From assembly GCA_947095535.1 (NCBI GenBank), contig OX352774.1, positions 41,370,496-41,434,495 on the forward strand: DNA of 64,000 bases. The letters run 5' to 3'. Source of the DNA: Poecilobothrus nobilitatus. Its lineage: Eukaryota > Arthropoda > Insecta > Diptera > Dolichopodidae. Shown one piece after another: positions 24,666-36,425 of this stretch (within the stretch, counting starts at the first letter, position 1; each line of letters begins with the position of its first letter). The position numbers and the translations under genes are program-made. The notes below the pieces were generated by a model. It searched no databases. It saw only the letters and a list, made by a program, of their open reading frames with translations, and was not told the origin of the DNA.

Positions 24666-24753
24666 TTGATTTTTATTTTAAAAAAATCAATATAATTTAT
24701 TTACAAATTATGTACTAATTTAAAAAAAAATTAAAAGTGTTTTTAAAAATTTA
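24666..24753. other. 88-bp gap between convergent stop codons
   Basis: TTTATT at 24672-24677 reads AATAAA on the minus strand and could end the CHCHD7 mRNA only seven bases past the DMAC2-like stop. No plus-strand AATAAA is seen before the CHCHD7 coding region. The two 3' UTRs probably overlap. Confidence 0.5.
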
Positions 24754-25107
24754 TCATGATTTGGTTTTCATATATTCTTCTTTAATTTTCGCTCTATCAG
24801 ATATGTCAGGCAAATATGGTTCAATACCTTTACGTCGACGATCCAACCGAATTCTATTCTAAAAAAAAAAAAGAAAATTTACTGAATATTTTAATAGTTG
24901 TAAATTATAATACCCAAAACTCTTTACAATTATTATAATTAACAAAATAAACTTCACATGCTTCTCGGTTGAAATTTGTTTTATTCAAGCAATTAAAAGA
25001 AAGTTCTTGTTCCTTAAAATAAAAAATTACATAATATAGTACAGATTCCTAGATATTCTTACTTTTAAACACGGATTATTTTTTTCAGCTTCATAATTTC
25101 GAGGCAT
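24754..25107 (-). CDS. CHCHD7: CHCHD7 / COX23-like twin CX9C protein
   Basis: Minus-strand exons 25107-25063, 25012-24914 and 24858-24754 join in frame to 82 residues, too small and split to appear as one frame. The protein has a perfect twin CX9C motif: NPCLKEQELSFNC and ACEVYFVNYNNC form the coiled coil-helix-coiled coil-helix fold, followed by KEFWNRIRLDRRRKGI and EPYLPDISDR. The WNRI...RRRKGI.P.LP order is characteristic of CHCHD7 (yeast Cox23), an intermembrane-space protein imported through Mia40 and linked to copper supply and assembly of cytochrome c oxidase. The length is close to the human protein (~85). The start at MPRNYE is the first ATG upstream of the motif. Confidence 0.93.
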
Positions 25108-26711
25108 TTCAAAAACAAAAATAATTGAGTTTTTTTGTTTTTAAAAATTTTTTCCTCCTTGCACCTTGTTCTGTTTTCAACAATTTATACCATACGGCAT
25201 AGAATACAATTCTCAAAAAGCTTTTCGAACAGATGATAAAAAAACAGAAGAAAATGCAACGCAAATGTCAAAATGACAAGAATCCATTAGCTTTGATTAA
25301 ATAACCGTTAAAACTAAAACCTAAAACATTATTTGTATTGTATTCGGTATTAAATAAATACGTTTACATTATTCTAATAATTATTTTATGCAATAAAAAT
25401 ATCTTAATTTGAAATTTATATTTTTTAAAAAATTGAGTAAATAAAATTTTTTTATTTTATAAAATGTTTTAATAAATAACATTTTCAAATGTAATTCATA
25501 AATTAGGATTTAAAAAATTAAGATCATGTGGGACTCACACCGAACCTGCAATTATGCAAACCTGCAAAAAACGGATCAAAGAATTATTTTGAGTAGTTGA
25601 TTTAAAGCTACACGTCACAGCAGCTGACCGAAAAACTCACCGAACATTATCCGCTCATACCGCATATGTGAGCCAGATTTTTACTGGCTGCGGATATGGT
25701 ACTTAACCAATCGTTAAATCTTTAGAAATATGATGTTTGTTTGTTAAATAGGTATGTTAAATTAGATATTTTTGTTAGAATTGTTAAATTATTAATAAAA
25801 TTTTATTATATTTACTGTAATTATAACTTAGTCTTAATCTCATTAGTATTAGCATTAGTATCTATTAAATGATAAATATAAATGAATTAAAAATTAAAAT
25901 TGAATTAAATTAAAACTAAATCTAAATTATGAAGTTGTAAACCAACAAAATTAAGTATCATAATAAATAAAGAAAATGAAAATGAAGTGTTTGAGCAGCT
26001 AAGATACTCTCCAATTTATACTTATTAAACGTATATCTTTGATTCCAAAAATCAATCAAATTTATTTAAACCAAGAGGCATTATTAGAAAATTAAATTTG
26101 AACTGAAATTGAAGCACACCTCGTTTTTCGGCACTGTCGAGAATCTGGCCTAAAATAACGCCATTTCATTTTGTACTCAAAATTTTTAATTCAATGTTTA
26201 ATTTGAACTCTGCTTCAAGTACTACTTTAAATCTACTTGTACAATGTACATTGTGTTGTATAAATTTAATTCTTTTTCTATTTGGTGACAGGTGTTTCTT
26301 TTCTGAAACAACGTCAAAATGGAGGAGATAAAACCTGCTTAAAAAATAATGACGTAATCCTCAATTTCAATTCAAATGACAATTGGCTATTATTTTATCT
26401 TCAAATTTTGTTTACGCGATTTTTTAAGAAGCGAATAAAGTTTTTCTTTTTTAAATATTTATTTAATAAAAATGTGCTAATTAAAATAAGAATTTCGAAT
26501 TCAAATTAAATTTGTTTTCGTAATCAATTAAACCATAATGCACGCGAGCTTCCAAGATTAAAATTTTAATTGCTTTCAATTTAATTTCAGTTAAAGTGAT
26601 TTTTATTTTTCCGTCCATGACAAGTATTAAATAGAAATCCAGAACGATAGAACATTATTGCTTTTTTTTTTATAATTTTCTTTTTATTTAAATTTATGAT
26701 TTAATAAAATC
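25108..26711. other. Divergent intergenic region, CHCHD7 / CRAL-TRIO gene
   Basis: No coding sequence recognised. A less A/T-biased block at 25530-25700 (with ACTCACCGAAC and CCGCATATGTGAGCC) and another at 26100-26340 stand out and may be regulatory or old repeat sequence. The CRAL-TRIO 5' UTR should lie just before 26712. Confidence 0.45.
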
Positions 26712-27814
26712 ATGTCCGAATATTTTGAGTTTGATTCATTAAGAAAAAATCACCAACAGTGCTTTGAATTTATAACATTAAATAAAACTTGTTTAACAAA
26801 GACTAACTTTGATGATGAACAACAAAGAAAATTAGCTTTAAATAAATTACGTGAAAAAATTGGCTCCAGTATTGATTATGCTTTAAAGGATAAATCCTGT
26901 TTATATGATGAAGACTTTTTAAATCGGTTTCTATTTGCTAGAAAATTTGAATCAGATCTAGCATATAATTTGCTCATAAATTATTTTCAATATAAAGAAC
27001 GTTATAAAGATACATTATTAAAAAAATTAAATATATATAATCCTAAAATACAATTGGCAATAAGAGAAGGTTGTCCGTATATATTAAAGGAGAGAGATCG
27101 TAAAGGAAGACAAATTTTGGCATTTTTTGCTTCTAATTGGAGTACATCATTTTTATTGGAAGATATTTATCGAGCATTATTATTATCGTTGGAAAAATTA
27201 TTAGAAGATAGGCAAAATCAATCATGTGGATTTGTAGCTATTGTTGATTGGACAAATGTTACATTTAAGCAATCTTCTCAATTAAATCCAATTATTTTAA
27301 AAATAATTGCAAATGGTTTACAAGTAAGTTTAAAATAAAATATTCTATAAATTTTTTTTCAAATTTACACTTAAACAAACATACATATTTACTAAAGTAT
27401 ACACAGCTTTTCTAATATTTGATTACAAATTTTTTGTATTGCTAAAAATATAAATAATTTTTTTCTTAATTATCTTTTTAGGACAGTTTTCCCATACGTT
27501 TTAAAGCTGTTCATTTTGTAGGACAACCATGGTACATTGAAATAGCATTTACTGCTTTAAAACCATTTTTGACTGAAAAAAGTTGGAATAGAATAAAATT
27601 TCATGGTAGAAATTTTTTTTCATTACATAATTATTTTCCAAAAGATGTTCTTCCAGCTGAATTAGGTGGTGAAGCGATACATTTAAATTCGACTGATTGG
27701 CTCAATCAATTAATTGAATCGAATAAAGATGACATTAAATCTCATAAAAGCTACAAACTAGTGGATAATATAGAATTATTACCAGATTTTGACAATATTC
27801 ATATTACTGTTTAG
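26712..27814 (+). CDS. CRAL-TRIO (SEC14) lipid-binding protein, clavesin/alpha-TTP type
   Basis: Exons 26712-27323 and 27482-27814 (donor GTAAGT, acceptor TTTTTAG) give 314 residues. Residues ~40-95 form the CRAL-TRIO N-terminal helices with DEDFLNRFLFARKFESDLAY. Residues ~110-275 form the SEC14 pocket: REGCPYILKERDRKGRQIL, GFVAIVDWTNVTFKQ, LQDSFPIRFKAVHFVGQPW, IAFTALKPFLTEK and FHGRN...LHNYFPKDVLPAELGG. The order and the PAELGG end match the clavesin/alpha-tocopherol transfer protein group, which carries hydrophobic ligands such as retinoids, tocopherol or phosphoinositides between membranes. Insects have many such paralogues, so the ligand cannot be named. An AATAAA at 28036 is the likely 3' end signal. 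Confidence 0.94.
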
Positions 27815-29338
27815 GGTACTTTTTTCTAGAATTTTTTTTGTAAAACAAAAAATTAATTTTGTTTTTTTATTATAATGACTTTACATATACTATGTATTTT
27901 ATACTAAAAACTACAGCATACTATTTTTAATTTCCCTAATATTATTTAGCACGAGTGAGTATTATTACTATACATATTTAATTGTAAAGAATTTTTTGAA
28001 AAAAAAAAAAAAAAATTGTTTTTAGACTTTTTCTAAATAAAGCAAAAAAAAAAAAATACAAGAATTTGTTTTCTGGTTTTTATTAAATATTCTATATTAA
28101 GTAACAAAAATTGTGCGTCATTTAAACATTCTTTTTTAGTTTAATATTTTGCTGCAAGATCGTTGCAGGTGTGAATCAGATATTGTCTCCTTTTTTTTTG
28201 TTTTTTTTTTAATTTCCGTTCTGACAAAGTCATTGTCCGATAAAAATGTTGTCATTAACTTTACCATTTTTGGTAGAGTTGAACGTATTTATAATTTTAA
28301 AATCTACAATTATTTTTGTGTTTTAATTTCTCTTTTCATATTTTAAATGTTTAGGAAGTGGTATTCTTTCAGTTCAGACGTTCATGGAATATTTAATTAG
28401 AGCTTAATAAATTAAACACATTTACATATATATTTTTATTTACGGAATTGTTATTTTTATAAGTCTAAATTAATTATGAATAAAATAAAATTTATGACTG
28501 AGTATAATAAACTTTCTTAACAAATAATTAAGTATTGAAAAACAAAAACAAGAGATTTATAATTTTACTATTTTGATGTTAGTAAAAATTATTCTATTCA
28601 AATAATCAAAAAATTTTTAATGTACATATGTACTCAATGCGAACAATAATATTTAAATTAGCACTGGCTAATTTGTGATTTATGTGATTACTTTGTATAA
28701 ATAAGTTTTAAACTTTCAACTATTTTAACTTGAGGAAAAATTTGGAACAAAACAAAAACCACAAAGTTTGGGTTAGTGTTGATTTATTAGTTAAATTTTA
28801 GCGTAGCTAACTATTCAAATTTCTACTTTACTTCCCCTCCGTTATTGCTCACAAGATTAAAATATTTAGTATCCGAACAGATTCGATTTTGTACTTACCT
28901 AAAACAATAGTTTCAAAAACTTAATTCCCCTGTTAACATTTTTTAATATAATTTTTAAATTTAAAAAAAAAATATAAGTTGTAGCAGTTTAAATAAAACA
29001 ATTTTGTTTTTTGCTTAATTAATAACTCTTATTAACAAGTTTATTTTCTATACAAGTTAGTTTATTCAAAATATTTATTTTTTATATTAAAAATACATAC
29101 TTTTGTTGTACATAGAACAAAAAGATTTATGAATGTTCTATGTTACTAGTTTTTTTTTTTTATATATTACAAATAAACAACACAAAATAATTTCATGTTC
29201 TTTATTTTTCTTTTTGAAATTTTTATAGAGACGAAATTGTTTCACATATGTTACCTAACTAATAAATTTGTTTCTTTAATCATATAAAGATGATTTCTGA
29301 TAAAAACATTTTACCAAAAATAAAAAGAAAAGTAAAAC
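27815..29338. other. Convergent intergenic region, CRAL-TRIO / CDK11
   Basis: 3' UTRs of two converging genes and A/T-rich spacer. TTTATT at 29201-29206 (AATAAA on the minus strand) may end the CDK11 transcript. CTGCAAGATCGTTGCAG near 28152 is a small imperfect palindrome. Nothing else is recognised. Confidence 0.5.
28036..28041 (+). terminator. Polyadenylation signal of the CRAL-TRIO gene
   Basis: AATAAA in TTCTAAATAAAGCAAAA, about 220 bp after the stop codon and followed directly by an A run. Assignment rests on position; A/T-rich sequence gives chance matches. Confidence 0.5.
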
Positions 29339-32300
29339 TTAAAATTTCAAACTAAAACCTGGACCCATAGCTAAACTTCTTTGATCAATACCAGCATTAA
29401 GTACAAATCCACCAGATTTGCTAACAGCAGCGCTTGCAGCAGCAGCAGCAGCCTTAGCAGCTTTAAGTTCACCTGGAGGTACCATTATATCGTCACGACC
29501 TAATTGTTTAAATTGTGAACCACCTGATGGAGGTTTGGGAGATGAAGCTAAAGCTTTTGCTTTTCCTAATTCACTTTTTGCAGGCCATGTTGGAAACATT
29601 GATGGATCAATAGCTAATGGAATTTCTTTGAAATATGCATGTTTTAAAGCGTGTTCAGCTGTACTACGTTTTTTTGGGTCATATGTTAGAAGATCTTGCA
29701 AAAGTGATGCACCTAATTCAGTTGTTTTGTTATGGAACTTACGACGTAAATTCGAAACTGGATATTCAGAAAAACTAGAATTTTGACTTAGTAAATTTTG
29801 TACTGCAGGTAAATCTTTATAACCGGGCCAAATCTTTTCATTAGGTGTACCAAGATCCTTAAATATTCTATTGAGTTGATCAATTTCGGATTTTCCAGGA
29901 AACATAGCACTCATTTGCATAAATTCGGCAAAGATGCAACCTACTGACCACATGTCAATGGGAGTAGAATATTCTTTTGAACACAATAATAATTCAGGAG
30001 CGCGATACCAAAGTGTAACCACTAGTGATGTATAAGCCTTTAATGGACTACCATATTCACGAGCTAAACCGAAATCACCAACTTTTAGTATACCCTTATG
30101 ACTAAGAAGTAAATTTGATGTTTTTAAATCCCGGTGTAAAATCCAATTGTCGTGTAGATGACCTACGGCTTTTAATAATTGCTGTACTAAACATTTTACT
30201 TCTCCAGGGAGAAAAGATTGTTCTTTATGTTTCATAGTTTCCATTAAACTTTTTAGATCATGTTCTACATAATCCATTACAATAAAAATCTTATCCATGT
30301 TACTTCCTACAACAATTTCTCTTACCGTGACAATATTTGGATGTTGTCCTTTTAAAAGTGTATTTATTTCACGAAGAGATGTTATTGGAAAGCCTTCCTT
30401 TTCTTTTTCCATTTTTAAACGTTTTAAAGCAACAATTTCTTCAGTACGTTTATCTTTTGCGCGATATACTACACCATATGTGCCTTCTTCAATTCTATTA
30501 AGACATTGGAATTCTTCAACTGAACGACAACCTTGAATTCCGGGAAAATAATTTGGTAATCTTTCACCTTTATCATTTTTTGGCGAAATATCTTTTTGAA
30601 TATCTATAATAAAAAGAGGATTTAGTTATTTTTTTTTATTTTTAAATTTTGCTTTTACATACCAACATCAATTTCTTTAACAGATAATTTAAATTCTTCA
30701 ATAGAGTTTTGTGCATTTTTCCTTTTCTTTTTCTCTTCATCAGTTGATGATTTAGAATGTGATCCAGATCTTGATCTAGAACGAGATGTAGATTGTCTCG
30801 AATGCTCTGAATCTTCAGACCTTGACCGACTTGTACGAGTTCTGGATCTAGATCTAGACGACCTAGATTTAGATACAGACCTAGAACGGGACCTAGAATG
30901 TGAGCGAGAATTTGTTCTTGATCTAGAATGTGATCTAGATCTAGACCTTGAAGATGTTCGATAACCTGATATCGATCTGCTTCGAGATTTACTACGAAAA
31001 CGATTATTACTGTGTTTGCTATGCTCTGAATTTGCTACACTACTGGATTTTGAATTCGATCTTGACCTTGATTTTACTAAATTATCATTCTTCAAACGAT
31101 TTTTTTCTAATTCTTCTACTAATAAAATCTCATCGTCCTCATGTTCCTCTGAATGTCCATGATGCTTTTTCTTTTTTTTAATTTTTGAAGGTCGTTCAAC
31201 TATAATTTCCGCAGGTTTTTCATTTAGGTTTTCATTTTCTTCTTCAGAAGATATTTCAAAATCATCTTCATCATCAGCGGTGAGAGCAGCATTGACGTCT
31301 TCCTCATTGCTTGAGTAAGCGGATTGTTGATCATATTCTTCCTCTAACCGATCTTCATATTCACCCTCTTCAGCAGGCGATTTTTGAAGATTTACCTCAT
31401 TTCCTTTGCGGTCTTTAGATTTCTTCAATTTCTTTTTATGATGACGATGGCGACGTTTTTCTTCTACCTCTTCTTCACTATCATGATGACGTCTTTTTTT
31501 CCTCCCATGATTATTTGTTTGAACGTCAATTTCTTTCTCTCGTTTTTCTCTGCGAGCTTCAAGTTCTTCGCGAGCTATTTCTTTTCTCCATGCCATTTCT
31601 CTTTCAGCTTCTATTAATTTCGAACGACGAGCTACATGTTCTTCATCTTCTGGAATAGGTAACTTACTTGCCTTACGTCTTTGATCGTGTAATTCATCAG
31701 GTGAATCAATAACTTCAATTACCGATTCTTCATTTCGAAAATGTTTATTTCTTTTATATTCTTTAGATATTCTACTGCTATGGTGTGATGATGTATGTTG
31801 ACGTTCATCACTTGAAATATCATCATATCGATTTTGAGCTGTTTCTTTTTCATACTTGTGACGTTTACTTAATAATCGACTTCTTAAATCTTCAAGTTCT
31901 TTTTCAGGGTCAACAGGTTGGACTTCCAAATATTTACGTCTTTCTCTGCTCTCAGAACGATTAACTGATATTGATTGGGATGGTACAGGATATTCTATTC
32001 TACGAGATTTATCATCTCTGTTCTCACGACGTGCTTGTTTTGATAAACGTCCATGATTTTGTATATTATGTTCGTAATCTTGATATCGCATATCACTTCC
32101 ACTGCCACTTAAACGATCGTTGTATTGTTGGTGCAAATCATTCCGATTTCGATAATTACTTTCACTACTATGTTTTTCTCGAACTTCATGTCGTTGATCA
32201 CGATGTTTTGAAATTTCTATATGCCGGTGTCTTCCACCACCACCACGATCGTCACTACTGTGTCGAGATGATTTTTCGACTTTTTGTTTGTAATATACAT

Positions 32301-34748
32301 CTTCTCTATGACGATCTCGATCTCTTCCTCTTTCCCGCTCACGTTCTTTATGCTTATGTTCTTTGGAATGTTTTTTTTCTTTGGATGATTTATTACGTCG
32401 GGTGTTATTACTTATATCACGGTGTGTTGCTTGGGGTGGTTTTATATCCAATGAATCTGTATCACCATCTTCTATATCTATGTCATTTCCACTGAAAATA
32501 AAAAATAAAATAATATTTATGTGTTTCGAAATTTCAACAAAAACGTTTCAACGTTTGGAAGATATTGGATCCAATTATATGACCGTAGTGTTCGATGCAC
32601 ATATTTGCTGAGTCGTAGAATGTTGTATAACTCTTTAATATAACATTATTTAGTTTGTTGGTACAAGCTGGTTCATTTACTTTTGACCTTTTTTTTATAT
32701 TTTTAATTCAATTGTGAGAGATGACCTGCAGATGAAATAAAGAATTAGTAAATTTTTAATACAGATATTGAATAAATACTACTGTAAGAAAAAAAACAAA
32801 TACTTGAATGTAGTAAATTTTTTTATATATCGTTCTGTTACTCACTTAACTGCTTGTAAATAATTCTTGTCACTTTTATATGATAGTAATTGTATCGTAA
32901 TAACAGCTACCATAACAAAAGTAATAACAAGATGTTTTGAAATGTGAGTATTATACAAGGTCTAAACATTTTATTATTAAACTACAAAAATAATTTTATC
33001 TACCTTAATATAAAAATACCACTGAATTACTGACATTTCCGTCAACAAATAAAAAATGTAAAAAAAAAAAGAGATTAAACGTTAATAAAACGTTATAGTG
33101 TATAAATAAAATACACTTAATAATCAATATAGTTATAGTGCATAAATAAAATTTTAATATTAATCGATATAAATAAAATTTTACTATTAATCGTATAAAT
33201 TACTGGATTTTAAACTACAATAAATACTAATTTATTTAGTAAAACGTAGAATATCCATTAAAATATAAGTGTATTATATAATTTTACATTTACGAAATTT
33301 AAAATGGATTTGTTTTTTTAATTTTTAACAAAATTGTTTATTACTATTATATTTTAGCTTGTATAAAAAATAATTTTTATTTTAAAAAATTAAAAAAAAA
33401 ACATAAAATATAATAGGTAAAATAAAAAATTGAATTTATTTAAAACAATGAACATTGACGGTATAAATTTTCTTCAACATCCAGTGTTCTGCGTTGAAAT
33501 TGATGATTTTAAAAAAGCTAAAAATACAAATCTAAAATCTTAACCTTACCATTTAAAACCAGTTTCAAACTTATAAATCGACCAATAAAAATTTTAAATT
33601 ATAGCTTACCATATTTAAGTTTTTTAACTTATTATGTGAATATCCATTTCATATGAATTTTGTCCTCATTTTAGTTTTCAAGAATCAATTTTATTAGAAT
33701 TATTTTATCATCTATAGTAGGACTCTTTATTCCTCAAGTCAATCTTTCTCACCACAAAAGTAAATGAACTAATTTATCAGCCGATTGTACCAAAAAACAA
33801 ACTAAGAATATTTTGAAATTTATTTTTCTTATAAAATAAAATTTTACACTACTTTTTTTTTCTTAATTTTTTTTTTGCTTATATTATTTAAAAAAAAAAA
33901 CAAGCAGTATAACTCATTTTATCTTACAGAAAAATTTTAGAAGTTGTAACATAGCAATTTATCCAAAATATGGAATAAGTAATTATAATGTGTTTTCACA
34001 AGAATATTTTATTTGTCATTAATATTCAATTTTGTTTTTTTTTTAAATAATTTTCAAACCTTAGTTGAACGACCTTGAGGTTGATTCAATTTATGTATTT
34101 TGGTGGTGCAGAGTTGTTTAATAAAATTTGAGTTCCAATCATCAAAGATCGATCAAAAAAAATCACAAGCTCCATTTTCCATCATCACATTTTTAGGACA
34201 CCTTTTTTTCAATTTACTACATTAAAGCAGTATTTTTTTTAACAAAATAAAATATTTTTTTTTTAGAAAATTTTTAATTTAATTTTTGATGTGGCCATCG
34301 CGCGCATCGGTCATATTTATTGGACATGTACACACTTTTTGGCCTAGTTGCAACGAAAAAGTGGAAATAAATATCAAAAAAGTTTAAATATTTATTTAAA
34401 AATATAAAATTAAGTAAATAAAAATTATTTTATTGATATATGTAAATAAAAAAAACATTCATTTTCTTTTTATACTTATTGAGTATACATTTTTTTTAGG
34501 TTAAGTTTTCTTTGTTAAAACGTTTATATCTTTTTTTTTTTTTAAATATAGTGAAAAATTATTGTCATTGTCGCATATAATTTTTCAAAATATTTCTTGT
34601 GTTTTATATGTTTTATCACAAACAAGAACAAAATTTTTTTGATATGAAGTTTTTATGTAAAATAAAATTATAATTACCTATACAGAATTTCGTCTGTTGG
34701 GCTTCTTAATTGGCCATCTTCACTTCCAGAATTATCCAAATGCGACAT
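29339..34748 (-). CDS. Pitslre: Cyclin-dependent kinase 11 (PITSLRE kinase)
   Basis: Minus-strand exons 34748-34678, 32491-30663 and 30603-29339 join in frame to 1054 residues. CDK11 works with L-type cyclins on RNA polymerase II transcription, pre-mRNA splicing and mitosis in the nucleus. The N-terminal half is low-complexity: a Lys/Arg/His/Glu-rich region from ~residue 55, an acidic stretch at ~410-450, and RS dipeptides at ~500-600. The kinase domain runs from ~665 to ~950: [20 protein letters not shown], Lys694 (VALKRLK), the name motif PITSLRE (706-712), catalytic Asp792 (HRDLKTSN), DFG at 810, and the T-loop [16 protein letters not shown] with the activating Thr825. The tail has [19 protein letters not shown], an alanine run and GPGFSLKF. 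The end of the tail is fly-like. Start: [20 protein letters not shown], resembling other Pitslre N-termini. Confidence 0.98.
32492..34677. other. Intron 1 of CDK11
   Basis: A 2.2-kb intron, A/T-rich, between the short first exon and the RS-domain exon. A GC-richer block lies at 34290-34370 (GGCCATCGCGCGCATCGG). No coding or repeat family is recognised. Confidence 0.55.
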
Positions 34749-36425
34749 TTTTTTGATTTTTCTTTTCCTATAAATTTCAATATTTGATTGTGAAATAATA
34801 TTTCACTTTAAATTAAAATTAATTAAACTTATTGTTTTTCAAATGCAATTAATTATATATAGAAATATTAAGCTAGAAACTGTATTTTAATTTTCTTAAA
34901 AATATCGTTATATCAGACAAATGGCGACGGATTTAAAAAAAAAAGAAGTGTTTGCTCGTTCAGTCGTTTTTGTGTAAATGCTATTTGACGTTTATTACTG
35001 CGAAAAATAGATAGAAATATTTCGTAAATAAAAGAGAAAAGCTGTCGTTTATCTTTATGTATGTGTCAACCAATTTCTATAGACTACAGGGTGTCAAAGT
35101 CACTTAATAATTTAATTTTTCTAATAAAAATTTTTTTTATTTTTATTTACAGTTTTGCATTCAAATCGTAGAGTTCTCTTTGTAAATCAAGAGAACTCGT
35201 TCTGTTCGAAAATCAAATCGTATGTACTCTTTTTATTTTACAAAAGAACAGAAAAAATTATACAGTTTTTTTAATGTTTCCCACACTGCGTTATGGTTGC
35301 CATTTGATTTTGTTAACATTATCATTAATATATTACGTTACGCATAGATATGCAATGAAGAAAATATTTTCACTCAATCTTGGGAAACAGATGAGTGTTC
35401 ACCGTGTTTATATAATGCTTTAGTTTCTTCAGAAATAGTTTTCTAAAAAGATAAAATAGTTTCATTTCTAATTTTGTTAAGAATGTTTAACACTTATTTT
35501 ATTATTTTATAAGTGGTTAAAATTTTTAATAATCTTAATTTTAAGAACAAAGTGTATCATTTATTATTTATTTTATTTATTTATTTATCTTCATTGAAGT
35601 TTATAGCACCATATAAATATATAAACTTTTCAAATAGAAAAATGAAACCAAACAAAATATCTCTACACATTAATATAACAACTTAAAATCTCTTAAACTG
35701 AATTGTTTTTGAGAAACTACTTTACATTATTTTCATAAATATAAACAGCTAGTGAAACGATTTGAACTTGTGGGAAACTATTTCTTAAGAATTTAAATTA
35801 AAGCAATACATAAGCACAGTTCACTCAGCTGTTTGTCAAAAGTGACTGAAAATATATTTATTCATATATAATATATTTATGTATGGATAATATATTTGTA
35901 GTTTCATCCTACTTCTCTTTAATCGAAATATAGTTTTCGAAACAAAAGTTTTGAGTTTATCAATGGTCAATAGTCAATGGCAAATGTAGCAGATTCCTCA
36001 AACTCGAATAAAATGTTAACAAAATATGTATACTTAAATGAGTCAGAATAAAGAGTATTACACTACATTCTACAATTCACATGTACTACACAAGGAGTGA
36101 CATTAGTCATGACTCATGAGGCATGATTTTTTTATTTGTTTCCAAAAAATCCCAACAGCGTTGGTAGTTAACCTAAAAGTCTTTTAAAACAAAAACCATA
36201 CCAAGTAAACTGACGTTTTATTTTGAAATGTCAAAAATCGTTATGTTTTTTTATTTTCTATTTTCTAATCATAAATCTGCATAAATCCAATCGAGATAAA
36301 TCATAAATGATTAATGAAAGTAAAAAGTTAAAAACTTAGAAACACCAATGTAGAAATATAATATCATTTCTCATAATACAATAAAAAATTCCAAATTAGT
36401 AAAGAGCTCTTAGAAAATTCGAAAT
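34749..36425. other. Divergent intergenic region, CDK11 / VPS26C
   Basis: Holds both 5' UTRs and promoters. GAGTTCTCTT at 35171-35180 and its exact inverse AAGAGAACTC at 35189-35198 form a 10-bp stem with an 8-base loop. A TTTA repeat occurs near 35575. No other feature is seen. Confidence 0.5.

Noticed and set aside
29418..29786. 122-residue plus-strand alanine-rich frame
   Set aside because: Antisense shadow of the CDK11 C-terminal exon (the Ala run comes from GCN repeats on both strands).
31971..32495. 174-residue plus-strand frame opposite CDK11 exon 2
   Set aside because: It is antisense to the low-complexity Arg/His/Ser coding region; its Tyr/His/Val-rich composition is a shadow of those codons.
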